64,000 nucleotides of DNA from Chryseobacterium potabilaquae (GTDB lineage: Bacteria; Bacteroidota; Bacteroidia; Flavobacteriales; Weeksellaceae). The notes below the pieces were generated by a model. It was not told the DNA's origin. It did not search any database and was given only the letters and a program-made list of their open reading frames with translations. Of this stretch, positions 33,780 through 43,345 are shown piece after piece (positions within the stretch are counted from its first letter, which is position 1; each line of letters begins with the position of its first letter). Location of the stretch: NCBI RefSeq assembly GCF_902728265.1, contig NZ_CACVBR010000005.1:96954-160953 (forward strand). The letters run 5' to 3'. The translations under genes and the position numbers were made by a program.

Positions 33780-34622
33780 TTATTTTAACTTAAATGTATT
33801 TCCATCCCAAAGATATATTCTGGAGGAACTCTTTTTCTTTTCCCTATCATGATCATCTTTCACCATTTCTTCCATTTTAAAAATAAAACTATTTGGAATT
33901 CCTTTTTTATCGTTAGGAAAAATAAGCTCTTCACTATGATAAAAAACATCTGCGTCTCCAACGTTCATTAATTGCGGAAGAGCCATTAATTTTTTATTTC
34001 GAAAAAGAACATACTGATCATAACTTGCAATTCCACAAGCTTCTCCAGAAACGGTCGCTTTTAAAGTTAAATCTACATTTTGAAGCTTATGATTACTTTC
34101 AATAGTGAACATTGCAAAGTTTAAGCTTTCTTCGGAGCCTGTATTAAAAGAAACTTCATCAATTAATACTCCACCCTCCATCACTTTTATTGCTGCAATA
34201 TTTTGCTGTACCGTTATATTATTGAATTCTTTATCTTTTCTATTGATTGTTTTTGTCACCCCGAAAAGAAAATCATATCCGTTTTTATTTCTATATCCTA
34301 TACAAAGGTTTCCACCCCAAATATACCCTTCTAGAACTTGAGCATCTTTTTGATAAGACACTTTATACCAATTGGCTATTCTTTCACCTAACTTTAAAAC
34401 AGTTTCATCTTTTTTAAGAATCATAATCTGTTGGTTCGTATGCAAAGAGTCCAACATGGGAGCATTTACGTTGGGAGCTTGTCTCACTCTTGTCCAATCC
34501 GTAAATATTTTCTGTGTTTTGTTTTCTTCAAATTGAAAAATCCCATTAGCATAGGTATATTCTTCTTGAGCAGAAAAAATTTGGATCAGTGATAAAAATA
34601 AAATAGTAAATAAAGACTTCAT
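33780..34622 (-). CDS. Secreted SH3-domain-like protein
   Basis: 280 residues. The first 18 or so residues are a signal peptide (MKSLFTILFLSLIQIFSA), so export is expected. Residues about 40-110 resemble a bacterial SH3 domain: DWTRVRQAPNVNAPMLDSL, QQIMILKKDE, ANWYKVSYQ, EGYIWGGNL, the typical wall-binding fold. The rest is beta-rich with SGEACGIASYDQYVLFRNKK and no recognised domain. It is followed upstream on the same strand by prmA with a 12-base gap, so the two may share a transcript. Confidence 0.75.
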   Translation of the reverse strand: MKSLFTILFLSLIQIFSAQEEYTYANGIFQFEENKTQKIFTDWTRVRQAPNVNAPMLDSLHTNQQIMILKKDETVLKLGERIANWYKVSYQKDAQVLEGYIWGGNLCIGYRNKNGYDFLFGVTKTINRKDKEFNNITVQQNIAAIKVMEGGVLIDEVSFNTGSEESLNFAMFTIESNHKLQNVDLTLKATVSGEACGIASYDQYVLFRNKKLMALPQLMNVGDADVFYHSEELIFPNDKKGIPNSFIFKMEEMVKDDHDREKKKSSSRIYLWDGNTFKLK

Positions 34623-34634
34623 AAAAGCATTTTA

Positions 34635-35462
34635 CTATTTTTCTAACAATAAACATACCCATTCTTCACGTTGTAGCTGTTTTTTCAATTCAAGTTTGCA
34701 ATCTCTACATACTTCCAAAATATCATCCACATCAAAAAAACACAACCCTGAAAGCAACAATTTCCCTCCATCATTCAGTACAGAAACATAGGTAGGAATA
34801 TCGGAAATAAGAATATTTCTATTGATATTTGCTAGAATAATATCATACCTTTCATTTCCCAAATTATCAGCAGTCCCCTGTTCAATATCTAACTCAACCC
34901 CATTTCGTTGTGCATTTTCTTTTGAATTTTCAACAGACCATTCATCAATATCAATTGCTTTTACTTTTCCTGCCCCCTTCTGTTTAGCATAAATCGCCAA
35001 CACGGAGGTTCCACATCCCATATCCAAGACTTTCTTTTCTTTAAAATCAATATCCATCATTTGTTGAATCATCAAATGCGTAGTAGGATGATGTCCCGTT
35101 CCAAAAGACATTTTGGGCTGAATAACAATTTCATGCATCCCTTGAACCGATTCATGAAACTCAGCTCTGATTAACACTTTATCCTCTATATTTATGGGAG
35201 AAAAATTCTTTTCCCACTCTTCATTCCAGTTAATATTAGGCATTTCTTGAAAAGAATACTCAATATTTACCTCCTTGTTCTGAAAAAGAGGAAGTGCTTT
35301 TAATTCCTCTTCATTAAATAAGTCTTTCTGTATATATCCTAAAATTCCATCGATCTCTTCTGTAAAACTATCAAAGCCTATTTCAATAAGTTCGGCCATC
35401 AATATTTCATTCCAAGGCTGAAGGGGAGATATCTTAAAATTGAATTCTAAATAATTTTGCAT
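34635..35462 (-). CDS. prmA: Ribosomal protein L11 methyltransferase
   Basis: 275 residues from the ATG at 35462 (MQNYLEFNF). It methylates ribosomal protein L11 with SAM. Motifs: SFGTGHHPTTHLMIQ, VLDMGCGTSVLAIYA (SAM motif I), AIDIDEWSVENSKEN and DIILANINRNIL. The ORF can be extended six codons to 35480, but a -7 promoter box overlaps that start. Confidence 0.93.
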   Translation of the reverse strand: MQNYLEFNFKISPLQPWNEILMAELIEIGFDSFTEEIDGILGYIQKDLFNEEELKALPLFQNKEVNIEYSFQEMPNINWNEEWEKNFSPINIEDKVLIRAEFHESVQGMHEIVIQPKMSFGTGHHPTTHLMIQQMMDIDFKEKKVLDMGCGTSVLAIYAKQKGAGKVKAIDIDEWSVENSKENAQRNGVELDIEQGTADNLGNERYDIILANINRNILISDIPTYVSVLNDGGKLLLSGLCFFDVDDILEVCRDCKLELKKQLQREEWVCLLLEK

Positions 35463-35477
35463 GTAGTTAATTTGCTG

Positions 35478-35485
35478 CAAAAGTA
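35478..35485 (-). promoter_or_regulatory. -7 box of prmA
   Basis: Minus-strand TACTTTTG, 15 bases upstream of the ATG at 35462; it decides the start codon. Confidence 0.6.
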
Positions 35486-35604
35486 AATATTTAAAAAATG
35501 AAATGAAATTAAGTTTTAATCTAACCTTTCAAAAAGGAAAAAAAAGAAAAGCTACCTCATTGTAGAGATAGCTTCTATTCAATTTATATTTCTACTGAAA
35601 TCGA

Positions 35605-36318
35605 CTATGGATTTGTAGAAAAAATAGAACCGTTGGCAATCAACGCTCTTCTATTCATTTTTAAAATATCTCTTACCCATTCCGCAAAATCCTCCGGCTG
35701 AAGAACTTTATCCGGATTACCATCTGTAAGCCCTCCTTGAATACTCATATCTGAAGCAATCGTACTTGGAGTCAACGTAATAACCCTAATATTTTGCTTT
35801 CTCCACTCGGCCATCATCGATTGTGACAAAGAGATAACAGCCGCTTTAGAAGCTGCATAAGCAGACATATTTGGGCCACCTTTTAATCCTGCTGTAGAGG
35901 CTACGTTTACAATATCTCCTTCATTATTTGCCTTCATAAACGGATATACAGCTTTTGCAGCATAATATACTCCAAAAAGGTTCGTTTTAATCACCTGCTC
36001 CCACGTTTCAGATGACATTTCTTCAATGGATCCAAAATCTCCAATTCCAGCGTTGTTTACTAAAATATCAATCCCTCCTAATCTTTCTACTAAACTTGTA
36101 ATCCCTTCTTTTACAGAGCCTTCATTATCCATACTAAAAACAGCATATTCAGCTTTCACTCCTAGTTTTTGTATTTCATCAACTGTTGTTTTGAGATTTT
36201 CCTCGTTTCTTCCTGTGATAGCCACATTCACACCTTCATTCGCCAACACTAAAGCAACGGCTCGACCAAGACCTCTCCCACCACCTGTAATGATAGCATT
36301 TTTTCCTCTCATATTCAT
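35605..36318 (-). CDS. SDR oxidoreductase, 3-oxoacyl-ACP reductase-like
   Basis: 237 residues. NAD(P) motif TGGGRGLGRAVALVLA near residue 12, NNAGIGDFGS near 90, catalytic VASTAGLKGGPNMSAYAASK with YxxxK near 155, and the C-terminal ALIANGSIF. The pattern fits FabG-like reductases that use NADPH, but several related SDRs share it, so the substrate is open. It is monocistronic with a -7 box 26 bases upstream. Confidence 0.9.
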   Translation of the reverse strand: MNMRGKNAIITGGGRGLGRAVALVLANEGVNVAITGRNEENLKTTVDEIQKLGVKAEYAVFSMDNEGSVKEGITSLVERLGGIDILVNNAGIGDFGSIEEMSSETWEQVIKTNLFGVYYAAKAVYPFMKANNEGDIVNVASTAGLKGGPNMSAYAASKAAVISLSQSMMAEWRKQNIRVITLTPSTIASDMSIQGGLTDGNPDKVLQPEDFAEWVRDILKMNRRALIANGSIFSTNP

Positions 36319-36343
36319 ACTAATTTTATTTTTATTTTCTACA

Positions 36344-36351
36344 CAAATTTA
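36344..36351 (-). promoter_or_regulatory. -7 box of the FabG-like SDR gene
   Basis: Minus-strand TAAATTTG; a TTTG lies further upstream (36376-36379) at a longer than usual 24-base spacing. Confidence 0.5.
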
Positions 36352-36525
36352 CAAAACAACATTTTTAAATGATCACAAAATTGAGAATTTAATTGAATTT
36401 TAAATACCATTCAAACACCCATTGTTCTCTTCATCTTCAATTTTAATCCTGAACCAACTATTGAGCTCCTTTTCATTCAGCTATATCATTAAAAAAATTT
36501 GCTTCTTTATAAAGAAACAAATGCG

Positions 36526-36562
36526 AAAAATCAGTAGTATATTATGATATTACTGATTTTTT
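36526..36562 (-). terminator. Terminator overlapping the 3' end of the GDPD gene
   Basis: AAAAATCAGTAGTAT (36526-36540) pairs with ATATTACTGATTTTT (36547-36561) with one mismatch. The stem includes the stop codon region of the minus-strand gene. Confidence 0.75.
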
Positions 36563-37296
36563 AATTCATTGGGTATATTAGTTGTAATAAAACCTATTCC
36601 TTGTTTTTTCAATTGGTTAAACACAGTAACATCATTAACGGTCCATGAGTTAGTAATTAAACCTAATCGATTGGCTTCAGCAATCCATGTAGGGTTTTTC
36701 TGAAAAACCTCATAATGATAATCAAGTCCATCAAGTCCTTCCTTCATAATCTGCTCTGGTGATAATTCTCCGTTAAGATATTGAACTTTAAAGCCTGAGG
36801 CAAGTTTCTTAATTTCTTTACAAATATGTAAACTAAATGAAATAAACTCTATTTGTGAATCCAACTTCATATCTTTAACCTGCTTAAGCACTTTTTGAAC
36901 CATTTCCTTTTCTAAATTATCAGATTTAGCAGGCTTAATTTCAACAATTAATTTTACGGAAGAATCCTTCTTTCCTTGTTTTAAATAATCTTCCAAAGTA
37001 GGAAGCTTCTCCCCATTGGATAACTTTACTTTTTCCAGAGCTTTAAAATCCGTTTCAGATATTTCCATTTTCTCATGATGTTCATCATGATTAACCACTA
37101 AAATACCATCTTTACTCATTCTCACATCAAATTCAGCTCCATAAATTTTTAATTTCTGTGCATTTTCTAATGATTGAATAGAATTTTCGGTTGTTAAAGG
37201 CTGAGACTGAAAATAACCTCTGTGGGCAATAATTTGGGTTTGTGATTTCATTAATATAGTACTTAAAACAGTGAACCCTAATATAAAATTTTTCAT
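36550..37296 (-). CDS. Glycerophosphodiester phosphodiesterase family protein
   Basis: 248 residues. An N-terminal hydrophobic segment (FILGFTVLSTILM) may be a signal peptide, placing it in the periplasm. GDPD motifs: IIAHRGYFQ with the catalytic His, TENSIQSLENA, GAEFDVRMSKDGILVVNHDE with metal-binding acids, and LIVEIKPAK. It would hydrolyse deacylated phospholipids to glycerol 3-phosphate and an alcohol. The C-terminal SWTVNDVTVFNQLKKQGIG is also typical. Stand-alone gene. Confidence 0.9.
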   Translation of the reverse strand: MKNFILGFTVLSTILMKSQTQIIAHRGYFQSQPLTTENSIQSLENAQKLKIYGAEFDVRMSKDGILVVNHDEHHEKMEISETDFKALEKVKLSNGEKLPTLEDYLKQGKKDSSVKLIVEIKPAKSDNLEKEMVQKVLKQVKDMKLDSQIEFISFSLHICKEIKKLASGFKVQYLNGELSPEQIMKEGLDGLDYHYEVFQKNPTWIAEANRLGLITNSWTVNDVTVFNQLKKQGIGFITTNIPNELKNQ

Positions 37297-37525
37297 TAAA
37301 TCAGATAATATAAATTAAATAAAATTATCCATAAATATAGCCATTATAGACATAAAAAATATCCATTAATAAATAAAATTAAGAATTACACATTGATATA
37401 AATTATACCTATATCATTTAATTAACTTTGAAAGCCTTATTAATTTTTAAGTTTATCGATTACGGCTTATTGTAATTTAATGACAATATTTATTTTTCTT
37501 ATTTTCTAAATGAAATTACTTTGGT

Positions 37526-37533
37526 TATTTTTG
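37526..37533 (+). promoter_or_regulatory. -7 box of ligA
   Basis: TATTTTTG, 20 bases before the ATG at 37554. A second possible box, TAACTTTG, lies at 37423-37430. Confidence 0.5.
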
Positions 37534-37538
37534 CTTGA

Positions 37539-39560
<2,022 letters not shown>

Positions 39561-39585
39561 GCAAATTTAACCACAGATATTTACT

Positions 39586-39630
39586 AAAAAGCACTCAGGA
39601 CGATTAAATGATAATCCTAAGTGCTTTTTT
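39586..39630 (+). terminator. Terminator after ligA
   Basis: AAAAAGCACTCAGGA (39586-39600) pairs with TCCTAAGTGCTTTTT (39615-39629) with one mismatch, ending in T6. Confidence 0.85.
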
Positions 39631-39698
39631 AATAAGCATCAATTAGATTTTCAACAAGATTTATCGTAATTTTATGCTAATAAATTAATTGAAACAAA

Positions 39699-40343
39699 AT
39701 GGAATTCTTAAAAGATCACTCCATTCAAAATGAGCTCCTTCTGATATTCATCTCTGTTTTTATGGGTACTTTAATTGGTGCCGAGCGGGAATATAGAAAT
39801 AAGTCAGCTGGATTACGGACTTTCATCCTCGTTTCCTTTGGTTCTTGCTTATTCACTATACTCTCAATTAAAATTGGCATCGACAATCCAGATCGTATAG
39901 CTGCTAATATTATTACCGGAATTGGTTTTTTGGGAGCTGGTGTTATTTTTAAGGGTGACAGTAAAATCGATGGAATTACAACTGCCACTACTATTTGGGC
40001 GACATCCTCTATAGGAATGGCAATCGGATCAGGGTATGTTTATTTATCCCTTTTAGGAACCGCTTTAGTATTACTTACCCTTAGCTCTCTCACGTATCTA
40101 GAATTTCAAATTGACAAAAATCACAAAATAAGAGAGTATAAGATTAGTCTTTTAAATACTGAAGATATTCTCTACTGTGAAACTCTTTTTAAAAAATATC
40201 ATTTAAAATATACTGTTTCTAAACAACAATATTCACAGGAAAACCTCACTACAATTTGGATTCTAACCGGTAAAAAAAAATCTCATGAATTACTTATCCA
40301 GGAGCTTCAAAACAATCCTAGAATAGGGGCATACCAATTTTAA
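39699..40343 (+). CDS. MgtC/SapB family membrane protein
   Basis: 214 residues. The N-terminal part has about four membrane helices with the family motifs GTLIGAEREYRNKSAGLRTF, DRIAANIITGIGFLGAG, and KIDGITTATTIWATSSIGMA. The C-terminal 80 residues are soluble. MgtC-type proteins are linked to magnesium limitation and membrane-potential control; the exact activity here is unknown. The gene ends 9 bases from the convergent NlpE-like gene. Confidence 0.92.
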   Translation: MEFLKDHSIQNELLLIFISVFMGTLIGAEREYRNKSAGLRTFILVSFGSCLFTILSIKIGIDNPDRIAANIITGIGFLGAGVIFKGDSKIDGITTATTIWATSSIGMAIGSGYVYLSLLGTALVLLTLSSLTYLEFQIDKNHKIREYKISLLNTEDILYCETLFKKYHLKYTVSKQQYSQENLTTIWILTGKKKSHELLIQELQNNPRIGAYQF

Positions 40344-40352
40344 AATAATCCG

Positions 40353-40826
40353 TTATTTTTTATTAAGAATATATAAATCCTTATTAGGTCCATCAATGGA
40401 ATGGCCATTCGTATCAAGAAGGACCATTTTATTTTCTCCTACTTTATAAATATAATTAACAGTATTCCCTTTCAATGTAATCATATTTCCTGTAGAATCC
40501 CATTGAAAAATGCCTCGATCTTTATTGTTAAATTTCTTTTCTAAATATTCTTCCGATATAGAAAAAGTCTTATTTTTATATAATGTGATAATAGTTTTAA
40601 TTCCAGCACAATCTGCACAAGGAATTACAGCCTCATAAGTTCCTTCCCAGTCCAAAGAATTTTGTGAATTATGCTCACTTACATTGATGGCTAAATTATC
40701 TATAGAAGAATACATAGATGTAGAATCCGTTTTCTGATTTAAATTCACCACTTGAGGTTTTGTTTTAGGAGAGCAAGAAAATAAGAAAGCGACTGCCAAA
40801 AATCCTAAAACGCATGATTGATTCAT
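40353..40826 (-). CDS. NlpE-like (copper resistance) lipoprotein
   Basis: 157 residues. Lipobox LFSC (Cys18) ends the signal peptide, so it is envelope-anchored. The NlpE N-terminal domain is marked by WEGTYEAVIPCADCAGIKT with the CxxC motif, followed by TFSISEEYLEKKF and GIFQWDSTGNMITLKG. NlpE proteins sense envelope stress or bind copper through the CxxC. There is no C-terminal OB domain, so it is the short form. Convergent with the MgtC-like gene. Confidence 0.9.
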   Translation of the reverse strand: MNQSCVLGFLAVAFLFSCSPKTKPQVVNLNQKTDSTSMYSSIDNLAINVSEHNSQNSLDWEGTYEAVIPCADCAGIKTIITLYKNKTFSISEEYLEKKFNNKDRGIFQWDSTGNMITLKGNTVNYIYKVGENKMVLLDTNGHSIDGPNKDLYILNKK

Positions 40827-41035
40827 AATGATTATTTATATTTTAACATTAGGCCTTATCGATCGATCAACAATTAAGCCAAAAACACAAAATAAGTTAA
40901 AAAATTACTATAAATTATAATTTATAATAAATATTTAAAAGAAAAAATAAAACAATTTAAAAAATAATTTTCCCAAACAATACTCAAATATGCTTATTAT
41001 TAATAAATTACAATACAATAACTCTTAATTCTACA

Positions 41036-41065
41036 TTTGTCATCCTAATATCTTTTTTTTCTTTG
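41036..41065 (+). promoter_or_regulatory. Promoter of the S46 peptidase gene
   Basis: TTTG (41036-41039), 18 bases, then TTTCTTTG (41058-41065, one mismatch to TAnnTTTG), 23 bases before the ATG at 41089. Confidence 0.5.
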
Positions 41066-41088
41066 TAAATTCGGACAAAATTTTGATT

Positions 41089-43227
41089 ATGACAAAAAAG
41101 ATACTCCTATCTGTATTTCTTTTGCCAGCTACTATGGCTTTTGCGCAACAATATGGAGGCATGTGGATCCCAACAGAATTGAATGAAAAAGAAATGAAAG
41201 ATCTGGGAATGAAAATTTCTGCCAAAGACATTTTCAATCCACAAAAAACAAGTATAAAGGATGCTGTAGTTCAGTTTAATGGTGGATGTACCGCTGAAAT
41301 TATCTCACCCAAAGGTCTTTTACTTACCAATCATCATTGTGGATATGGGCAGATCCAGGCACATTCAACTGTTCAAAACGATCTTTTAACCAATGGTTTT
41401 TGGGCAAAAAATAATGATGGTGAGCTACCTAATCCGGGTTTAAAAGTAGATTTCATTGTAGATATTAAAGATGTTTCTCATCAAATTTTAGAAGGCACTG
41501 ACAATTTGGCAGAGCCTGAGCTTTCAAAAAAAGTTAACAGCAATATTGAATTCTATAAAAATGCTCAAAAAATAGAATCCTATCAATCTATCTCTGTAAA
41601 ACCCATGTACTATGGTAATAAATATTATGCCTATACCATTGATACCTATAAAGATATCCGACTGGTAGGTACACCTCCACAAAGTATAGGTAAATTTGGT
41701 TCAGATACAGATAATTGGGTATGGCCAAGACATACTGGCGATTTTTCTATGTTCAGAATCTATGCGGATAAAAACAATAAACCTGCAGAGTATTCAAAGG
41801 ATAATATTCCTTACGTTCCCAAGCACTATCTTCCCGTTTCTATCAAAGATAAAAACGAAAATGACTTCACCTTCGTATTTGGTTTTCCAGGAAAAACAAC
41901 TGAATACCTTCCTGCCATTGCGGTGGACAAAATCATGAAAGATATTGATCCTGCAAAAATTGCAGTGCGTGAAATCGCATTAAAAACATTAAATGAAAAA
42001 ATGCGTACCGATGATGCGACACGTATCAAGTACGCTTCAAAATATGCTTCTGTAGCTAACTACTGGAAAAAATGGATCGGTGAAATAGAGGGATTAAAAA
42101 AATCCAACGCCGTTGAGAAAAAGAAAAGATACGAAACTTCCTTAATTTCCAAAAATCAAGAGATTAAAACTACTTTAGATCAATTAAATAATTTATACAA
42201 TGATCAGGCTCCTTATGCATTATTTAATGCATACTACACAGAAGTCATCAAAAATGCTGAAACGCTAAAGCTTGCTGAAGACTATTATAACTACATTAGT
42301 GCTGTAGAAGCTGGAAAAATGAATGAAAAAGAACTTAATAAATTAAAAGACAAACTAAGTTCTTTTTATAAAGATTATAGTGCAGAGCTAGATGCAAAAG
42401 TCACAGCAAAGCTATTGGCTTTATATGCTCATAAAATACCTCAACAGTCTTTACCGTCAGATTTTGATAAATACAAAGATGAAACACAAAATATTCCGAT
42501 TATAGAGAATATTTCCAACCATTCAATTATTACTGGAAAATCTGAGATTAATGGAACATCTACAAGTACAGATATACAAAAAGCATTCTCTAATCAGGAT
42601 AAGCTCATTGAAACATTAAAAAAAGATCCTGTTTATCTGTTATACACATCGATAAGAGAAGCGTATATGAAAAATACAGATTCTCAATTCAACGCTTTGC
42701 AAAATAAAATTGATGTTCTACAGAAAAAATATATGGCACAACAAATGGCCACGGATAAGGAAAGAAAGTTCTTTCCGGATGCTAATTCCACCCTTCGCGT
42801 TACTTATGGAAAAGTAAAAGGTTCTACGCCAAGAGATGCAGTTTCTTATGATTATCAAACTCATTTAGCCGGTGTCATAGAAAAATATATCCCCGGAGAT
42901 TACGAATTTGATGTTCCCCAAAAACTTCTCGAGCTTTACAATAAAAAAGATTTCAGTATTTATAAAGATAAAACAGGAGATGTTCCGGTAGGATTTACTG
43001 CTACCAATCATACAACAGGAGGAAACTCTGGAAGCCCTGCACTCGATGCATATGGAAATCTTATAGGACTAAATTTTGACAGACAATGGGAAGGAACAAT
43101 GAGTGATATCAACTACGATCCACGCTTTAGTAGAAATATCATGGTGGACACAAAATATATTCTTTTTATCATTGATAAATTTGCAGATTCGAAATGGCTT
43201 ATTGATGAAATGAAAGTAATAAAATAA
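41089..43227 (+). CDS. S46 family dipeptidyl-peptidase, DPP11-like (Asp/Glu-specific)
   Basis: 712 residues from the ATG at 41089; the ORF extends two codons to a TTG, which is less likely. Signal peptide MTKKILLSVFLLPATMAFA, so it is periplasmic. Chymotrypsin-like fold: catalytic His in LLTNHHCGYG (His82 or 83) and Ser647 in GGNSGSPA. Arg665 lies exactly 18 residues after the catalytic Ser, in GLNFDRQWEG. In P. gingivalis DPP11 the Ser655/Arg673 pair has the same spacing, and that Arg sets specificity for acidic P1 residues, while DPP7 has Gly there. It releases dipeptides from oligopeptide N-termini for amino-acid nutrition. Confidence 0.93.
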   Translation: MTKKILLSVFLLPATMAFAQQYGGMWIPTELNEKEMKDLGMKISAKDIFNPQKTSIKDAVVQFNGGCTAEIISPKGLLLTNHHCGYGQIQAHSTVQNDLLTNGFWAKNNDGELPNPGLKVDFIVDIKDVSHQILEGTDNLAEPELSKKVNSNIEFYKNAQKIESYQSISVKPMYYGNKYYAYTIDTYKDIRLVGTPPQSIGKFGSDTDNWVWPRHTGDFSMFRIYADKNNKPAEYSKDNIPYVPKHYLPVSIKDKNENDFTFVFGFPGKTTEYLPAIAVDKIMKDIDPAKIAVREIALKTLNEKMRTDDATRIKYASKYASVANYWKKWIGEIEGLKKSNAVEKKKRYETSLISKNQEIKTTLDQLNNLYNDQAPYALFNAYYTEVIKNAETLKLAEDYYNYISAVEAGKMNEKELNKLKDKLSSFYKDYSAELDAKVTAKLLALYAHKIPQQSLPSDFDKYKDETQNIPIIENISNHSIITGKSEINGTSTSTDIQKAFSNQDKLIETLKKDPVYLLYTSIREAYMKNTDSQFNALQNKIDVLQKKYMAQQMATDKERKFFPDANSTLRVTYGKVKGSTPRDAVSYDYQTHLAGVIEKYIPGDYEFDVPQKLLELYNKKDFSIYKDKTGDVPVGFTATNHTTGGNSGSPALDAYGNLIGLNFDRQWEGTMSDINYDPRFSRNIMVDTKYILFIIDKFADSKWLIDEMKVIK

Positions 43228-43252
43228 TTTTACAATATCTCAAGAAAATAGT

Positions 43253-43300
43253 AAGGATCTATCTAAATTACTCTTTGTAAATTTAAATAGATCCTTTTTT
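43253..43300 (+). terminator. Terminator after the S46 peptidase gene
   Basis: AAGGATCTAT (43253-43262) pairs with ATAGATCCTT (43287-43296) around a long AT-rich loop, followed by TTTT. The next gene is convergent. Confidence 0.8.
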
Positions 43301-43345
43301 ATTGAAAAACTTCACCTTTTATATTGGCTGAAATTTCATCTATTT

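Noticed and set aside
33607..33852. 81-codon plus-strand ORF
   Set aside because: It runs antisense into the 3' end of the SH3-like gene and has no plausible start context or family.
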